From the NCBI GenBank assembly GCA_949358305.1, contig OX442317.1, positions 14,822,491 to 14,886,490 on the forward strand: a stretch of DNA of 64,000 nt, given 5' to 3'. A model generated the notes under the pieces. That model was not told where the DNA came from, searched no databases, and saw nothing but the letters and a program-made list of their open reading frames with translations. This stretch comes from Strigamia acuminata. Lineage: Eukaryota > Arthropoda > Chilopoda > Geophilomorpha > Linotaeniidae. The translations under genes were made by a program, and so were the position numbers. Shown piece by piece: positions 58,301 through 64,000 of this stretch. Within the stretch, counting starts at the first letter, position 1; every line of letters begins with the position of its first letter.

Positions 58301-61300
58301 TACTAAGGTTTAAACACTATTTCAGAACATTCAGAGACATTGGTCTTGTGATGTTTGTGCTAAGTCAACTGTGATGTCAAATGAGATCAAAAGTTTATTC
58401 TTTCAAATTACTGCTTGGATGTTGCTAACACTTACATTGAAGCCTTCTACTAAGGTTTAAACACTATTTCTAAACATTCAGAGACATTGGTCTTGTGGTG
58501 TTTGTGCTAAGTCAACTGTGACGTCAAATGAGATCAAAAGTTTATTCTTTCAAATTATTGCTTGGATGTTGCTAAAACTTACATTGAAGCTTTCTACTAA
58601 GGTTTAAACACTATTTCAGAACATTCAGAGACATTGGTCTTGTGATGTTTGTGCTAAGTCAACTGTGATGTCAAATGAGATCAAAAGTTTATTCTTTCAA
58701 ATCATTGCTTGGATGTTGCTAAAACTTACATTAAAGCTTTCTACTAAAGTTTAAACACTATTTCAGAACATTCAGAGACATTGGTCTTGTGGTGTTTGTG
58801 CTAAGTCAACTGTGATGAGATCAAAAGTCTATTCTCTCAAATCATTGCTTAGATGTTGCTAAAACTTACATTGAAGCCGTCTACTAAGGTTTAAACACTA
58901 TTTCAAAACATTCAGAGACATTGGTCTTGTGATGTTTGTGCTAAGTCAACTGTGATGAGATCAAAAGTCTATTCTCCCAAATCATTGCTTGGATGTTGCT
59001 AAAACTTACATTGAAGCCTTCTACTAAGGTTTAAACACTATTTCAGAACATTCAGAGACATTGGTTTGTGGTGTTTGTGCTAAGTCAACTGTGATGTCAA
59101 ATGAGATCAAAAGTTTATTCTTTCAAATTATTGCTTGGATGTTGCTAACACTTACATTGAAGCCTTCTACTAAGGTTTAAATACTATTTCTAAACATTCA
59201 GAGACATTGGTCTTGTGGTGTTTGTGCTAAGTCAACTGTGATGAGATCAAAAGTCTATTCTCCCAAATCATTGCTTGGATGTTGCTAAAACTTACATTGA
59301 AGCCTTCTACTAAGGTTTAAACACTATTTCAGAACATTCAGAGACATTGGTTTGTGGTGTTTGTGCTAAGTCAACTGTGATGTCAAATGAGATCAAAAGT
59401 TTATTCTTTCAAATTATTGCTTGGATGTTGCTAAAACTAACATTGAAGCCTTCTACTAAGGTTTAAACACTATTTCAGAACATTCAGAGACATTGGTCTT
59501 GTGGTGTTTGTGCTAAGTCAACTGTGATGAGATCAAAAGTCTATTTTCCCAAATCATTTCTTGGATGTTGCTAAAACTTACATTAAAGCTTTCTACTAAG
59601 GTTTAAACACTATTTCAGAACATTCAGAGACATTGGTCTTGTGATGTTTGTGCTAAGTCAACTGTGATGAGATCAAAAGTCTATTCTCCCAAATCATTGC
59701 TTGGATGTTGCTAAAACTTACATTAAAGCTTTCTACTAAGGTTTAAACACTATTTCAAAACATTCAGAGACATTGGTCTTGTGATGTTTGTGCTAAGTCA
59801 ACTGTGATGAGATCAAAAGTCTATTCTCCCAAATCATTGCTTGGATGTTGCTAAAACTTACATTAAAGCTTTCTACTAAGGTTTAAACACTATTTCAAAA
59901 CATTCAGAGACATTGGTCTTGTGATGTTTGTGCTAAGTCAACTGTGATGAGATCAAAAGTCTATTCTCCCAAATCATTGCTTAGATGTTGCTAAAACTTA
60001 CATTGAAGCCGTCTACTAAGGTTTAAACACTATTTCAGAACATTTAGAGACATTGGTCTTGTGATGTTTGTGCTAAGTCAACTGTGATGTCAAATGAGAT
60101 CAAAAGTTTATTCTTTCAAATCATTGCTTGGATGTTGCTAAAACTTACATTAAAGCCTTCTACTAAGGTTTAAACACTATTTCAGAACATTCAGAGACAT
60201 TGGTCTTGTGATGTTTGTGCTAAGTCAACTGTGATGAGATCAAAAGTCTATTCTCCAAAATTATTGCTTAAATGTTGCTAAAACTTACATTGAAGCCTTC
60301 TACTAAGGTTTAAACACTATTTCAGAACATTCAGACACATTGGTCTTGTGGTGTTTGTGCTAAGTCAACTGTGATGTCAAATGGGATCAAAAGTTTATTC
60401 TTCCAAATCATTGCTTGGATGTTGCTAAAACTTACATTGAAGCCTTCTACTAAGGTTTAAACACTATTTCAGAACATTCAGAGACATTGGTCTTGTGGTG
60501 TTTGTGCTAAGTCAACTGTGATGAGATCAAAAGTCTATTCTCCCAAATCATTGCTTGGATGTTGCTAAAACTTACATTGAAGCCGTCTACTAAGGTTTAA
60601 ACACTATTTCAGAACATTTAGAGACATTGGTCTTGTGGTGTTTGTGCTAAGTCAACTGTGATGAGATCAAAAGTCTATTCTCCCAAATCATTGCTTGGAT
60701 GTTGCTAAAACTTACATTAAAGCTTTTTACTAAGGTTTAAACACTATTTCAAAACATTCAGAGACATTGGTCTTGTGATGTTTGTGCTAAGTCAACTGTG
60801 ATGAGATCAAAAGTCTATTCTCCTAAATCATTGCTTGGATGTTGCTAAAACTTACATTGAAGCCTTCTACTAAGGTTTAAACACTATTTCAGAACATTCA
60901 GAGACATTGGTTTGTGGTGTTTGTGCTAAGTCAACTGTGATGTCAAATGAGATCAAAAGTTTATTCTTTCAAATTATTGCTTGGATGTTGCTAACACTTA
61001 CATTGAAGCCTTCTACTAAGGTTTAAACACTATTTCTAAACATTCAGAGACATTGGTCTTGTGGTGTTTGTGCTAAGTCAACTGTGATGAGATCAAAAGT
61101 CTATTCTCCCAAATCATTGCTTGGATGTTGCTAAAACTTACATTGAAGCCTTCTACTAAGGTTTAAACACTATTTCAGAACATTCAGAGACATTGGTTTG
61201 TGGTGTTTGTGCTAAGTCAACTGTGATGTCAAATGAGATCAAAAGTTTATTCTTTCAAATTATTGCTTGGATGTTGCTAACACTTACATTGAAGCCTTCT

Positions 61301-62080
61301 ACTAAGGTTTAAACACTATTTCTAAACATTCAGAGACATTGGTCTTGTGGTGTTTGTGCTAAGTCAACTGTGACGTCAAATGAGATCAAAAGTTTATTCT
61401 TTCAAATTATTGCTTGGATGTTGCTAAAACTTACATTGAAGCTTTCTACTAAGGTTTAAACACTATTTCAGAACATTCAGAAACATTGGTCTTGTGATGT
61501 TTGTGCTAAGTCAACTGTGATGTCAAATGGGATCAAAAGTTTATTCTTCCAAATCATTGCTTGGATGTTGCTAAAACTTACATTGAAGCCTTCTACTAAG
61601 GTTTAAACACTATTTCAGAATATTCAGAGACATTGGTCTTGTGATGTTTGTGCTAAATCAACTGTGATGTCAAATGAGATCAAAAGTTTATTCTTTCAAA
61701 TCATTGCTTGGATGTTGCTAAAACTTACATTAAAGCTTTCTACTAAAGTTTAAACACTATTTCAGAACATTCAGAGACATTGGTCTTGTGGTGTTTGTGC
61801 TAAGTCAACTGTGATGAGATCAAAAGTCTATTTTCCCAAATCATTTCTTGGATGTTGCTAAAACTTACATTAAAGCTTTCTACTAAGGTTTAAACACTAT
61901 TTCAGAACATTCAGAGACATTGGTCTTGTGATGTTTGTGCTAAGTCAACTGTGATGAGATCAAAAGTCTATTCTCCCAAATCATTGCTTGGATGTTGCTA
62001 AAACTTACATTAAAGCTTTCTACTAAGGTTTAAACACTATTTCAAAACATTCAGAGACATTGGTCTTGTGATGTTTGTGC
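51620..62080 (+). repeat. Higher-order repeat domain, 7735-bp period
   Basis: GCTTTTTACTAAGG occurs at 52987 and 60722, and the private CAGAATATTCAG variant at 53881 and 61616, both 7735 bp apart. That length fits 54 monomers (26 long, seven with the 1-bp deletion), although I did not count every one. About 1.35 copies are present, ending at the second BEL/Pao insertion. Confidence 0.75.
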
Positions 62081-63549
62081 TGTTGCGGTCAGTCAACAGG
62101 AACAGAGAAGAACTGAGATGTGGCGATTCGAAACTCCCGCCAACAAACTCAAACAATCGTATAGTGAAATTCGTACGTGTACCGTGTGGAAATGCACTTG
62201 ATTCGCCTCAAAATCTCCTGTTACATGAAGGTTTAACTGTTGGAAACACTTTTGCATGGTATCCAAGTGCTTGCTGATCCATTGGCCAGTCTGGGAAAAA
62301 TGGTTTCCTACTCAGGACACATTGGAAATGGGTCAAAAGCAGAAAATACAAGAGTTAACATTAACACGACTATTTTAATCAAATATAAAATGGCAACTCA
62401 ATAATTACACATTATAATAGGATGGCACACGCCAAACCAATTGTTGGCAAATTACAATAAAGAAATACTCCGTTGACATGGAAACGGAGGAAATGCAATT
62501 TCAAGCAAAGACAACAAATTACGAGAAATGTACTAAAAATAATGTGTAATAACTCAAAATGAGCACAAAAAACTCAGGAATAATAAAGTCTATCGTAACA
62601 ACAAGATTCGTTAATCAAAACAATGAGAAAACAGCGAAAACAGTGATCGCTAGGCAGACAATTGGGCCTAACCAATCAAAGACAAGCAAAATGACATAAT
62701 CATCAAGTTTGAATTCAAAGTCACAGACAAAACCAAATAAGTAAAGATTTTGCATTGAAATACACTAAAACTAAATAGTACAAACACCAATTGAGATATA
62801 AAAACAAAACGACATGAAAGATTTACAAATCATCGACAAAATCCAACATGGCGTCCGGTAAACTCTACATTGGCGGCAAAACACAAGGTTTGAATTTCAA
62901 CACAAGAAATAACTTATGTAAACACTTTGGAATAAGTAAATAAGTTCAGGAAATGTAATTTCCCGCAAACAAGACACGTTTTAATGAAAGAACACTTGAA
63001 ATCAACCGCAAACCGAACGAAACGATCTTGGACGGCAACGCACATGCGGGGTCCGTCACGATCGCTCGTAGCAGAAAAACGGCTGTTCCGGGACGAAATT
63101 AGAGTGCACGAATCAACAGATCACCCCCAAATTAGTCTAAAACAATGTCAAAAACAATTCTAACCATCAAAATTCCGTCCAAACGGAAGGTTAGAAGTTT
63201 GAACAAAAACCGAACTAGAACTTGAAATATGACGTCACGTCGATAACACTAGTGAACTGTTTAACGACAAATGCACCAAATTTCACCCGAAATCACACAA
63301 ATTGATAGAAAATGAATAAAGTAACACAAAATCACGCAATAAACACTAGAAATAAATGCAATAAACAATGGAATATCACATTTCATCAAACATCAGTATC
63401 TGAAAGCACTAAAAACATTTTAATAATGCAAAAATCCTGTAAATAAAAACTGAAATGTTATGCAAAATAAAACACACTTTGGAAACATTTATTCAGACAC
63501 AAATTGGCAATAAAAGTAGTTTCTAAATTATTCCACGTTGTTTGCAACA
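62081..63549 (-). repeat. 3' LTR of the second BEL/Pao element
   Basis: 1469 bp bounded by TGTTGC and GCAACA. It contains TGACGTCA at 63230-63237, at the same relative place as in the first element, and ATCGTATAGTG on the plus strand at 62156-62166, matching tRNA-His positions 7-17. Confidence 0.9.
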
Positions 63550-63607
63550 ACGAATTGCCAGCGAGAAAGAGAGAGAAGAGAGATGAGAGAAGTCTGCAAA
63601 ACACACA

Positions 63608-64000
63608 TCAATCAAGTTCAAGGGCTCTAATATGCCTTACAGAACGACGCAACTCTCTTCCATCGGGAAGCACAACACTAACGATGCGAATTAGTCCATC
63701 ATCACCAGGAAAAACTTATTTTATTCTGGCAAGAGGCCAAAAGTAAGGGTTGGTTCCCATCTTTTCAAGAAGAACAATCTGATCAATTTTGGGGTTTTGA
63801 AAAGATTTATCTCCTTTAGTCTCATAAAAGTTTCTTAACTGCATCAAGTAACTGTGTTTCCATATACTCCAAAAATCCCAAATGAACTGTCTTCTTTTCT
63901 TGTCGAGTTTTCGAAGGTCACTTTTCTTGATTGCATTCAAGGTCTTGTTGATCATGTATTTCGGCATACCTCCCGTTAAAAAGTTTTCAGGTGAAAGGAT
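63608..64000 (-). pseudogene. C-terminus of a BEL/Pao polyprotein with a premature stop
   Basis: The minus frame from the right edge encodes the BEL-type C-terminal domain (MPKYMINK, LRKLDKKRRQFIWDFW, QLRNFYETKGDK, KMGTNPYFWPLARIK), close to residues 1628-1710 of the first element. A TAA at 63716-63718 replaces the Glu codon found there in the first element. The frame then continues without a shift for 35 more codons, still similar (VFPGDDG, LPDGREL), to a normal TGA at 63608-63610. The change removes the last 36 residues; effect unknown. The rest of the gene is outside the window. Confidence 0.85.

Larger units (their letters stand above)
40753..62080 (+). repeat. Satellite array, block 3
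   Basis: About 150 monomers in one orientation, continuing in phase from block 2 after the AGTC duplication. Sub-structure is described in separate entries. Rare private variants (AGTTAACTG near 41292; AAATGACATC at 42751, 43906, 47202 and 50498) mark which stretches are copies of which. It ends at 62080, where a second BEL/Pao LTR begins inside a monomer. No genes. Confidence 0.95.
62081..64000 (-). mobile_element. Second BEL/Pao element, 3' part, truncated by the window edge
   Basis: The 3' LTR (62081-63549) is followed on its right by the end of a polyprotein on the minus strand. It is clearly related to the element at 31.5 kb but diverged: LTR 1469 versus 1511 bp, with alignable blocks including TGTTGCGGTC, CCCGCCA and ATCGTATAG, and a similar C-terminal protein. 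The satellite flank at the insertion ends GTTTGTGC; the partner flank is outside the window, so the target duplication cannot be checked. Confidence 0.9.

Noticed and set aside
4678-62080. Calling the satellite a centromere
   Set aside because: Multimeric higher-order repeats are suggestive, but sequence alone cannot show kinetochore function and no CENP-B box is present.

Overview
This window looks like a repeat-dominated block of an invertebrate animal genome, plausibly pericentromeric or other heterochromatin. It holds no recognisable single-copy host gene. The animal assignment rests on an intact BEL/Pao-class polyprotein, a class confined to metazoans; nothing in the window fixes the phylum. 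LAYOUT: 1-4677 is the 5' part of a minus-sense LTR element: an LTR at 3648-4677, a tRNA-His-type primer site at 3613-3640, and about 3.6 kb of non-coding internal DNA running off the left edge. 4678-62080 is one head-to-tail satellite field, about 38.7 kb and roughly 270 monomers, all in one orientation. Monomers come in a 140-bp and a 147-bp form and are organised into long higher-order repeats; a 23-monomer, 3296-bp unit is clear at about 42.7-52.3 kb and a 7735-bp unit at about 51.6-62.1 kb. Two complete LTR elements split the field. 10272-19707 is a non-autonomous element with two 1758-bp LTRs, a 5.9-kb internal region and no pol genes. 31493-40752 is a complete minus-strand BEL/Pao element with two 1511-bp LTRs and one open 1746-residue gag-pol frame. 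A second, related BEL/Pao element starts at 62081 and runs off the right edge. HOW THE PARTS RELATE: both complete insertions carry clean 4-bp target duplications of satellite sequence and LTR pairs with no difference I could see, so both are younger than the array. The retained primer sites all resemble the 3' end of tRNA-His. The BEL/Pao polyprotein is the only complete source of reverse transcriptase and integrase here. The non-coding elements must depend on enzymes made elsewhere; whether BEL/Pao enzymes serve them is not shown. MOST UNUSUAL: the two non-coding elements are rich in small repeated hairpins whose stems change in a compensating way. The best case is five copies of one two-stem design plus two copies of a second hairpin at 16921-17251, just downstream of a degenerate tRNA-His-like sequence. 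Other points are U5 sequence complementary to the tRNA-His D-arm in both BEL LTRs, a ladder of antisense splice-site-like signals inside an LTR, and clustering of insertion points in one part of the satellite monomer. LIMITS: all comparisons were made by eye; family names for the non-coding elements are structural, not database matches, and tRNA-His matches rely on recalled metazoan tRNA-His sequence.
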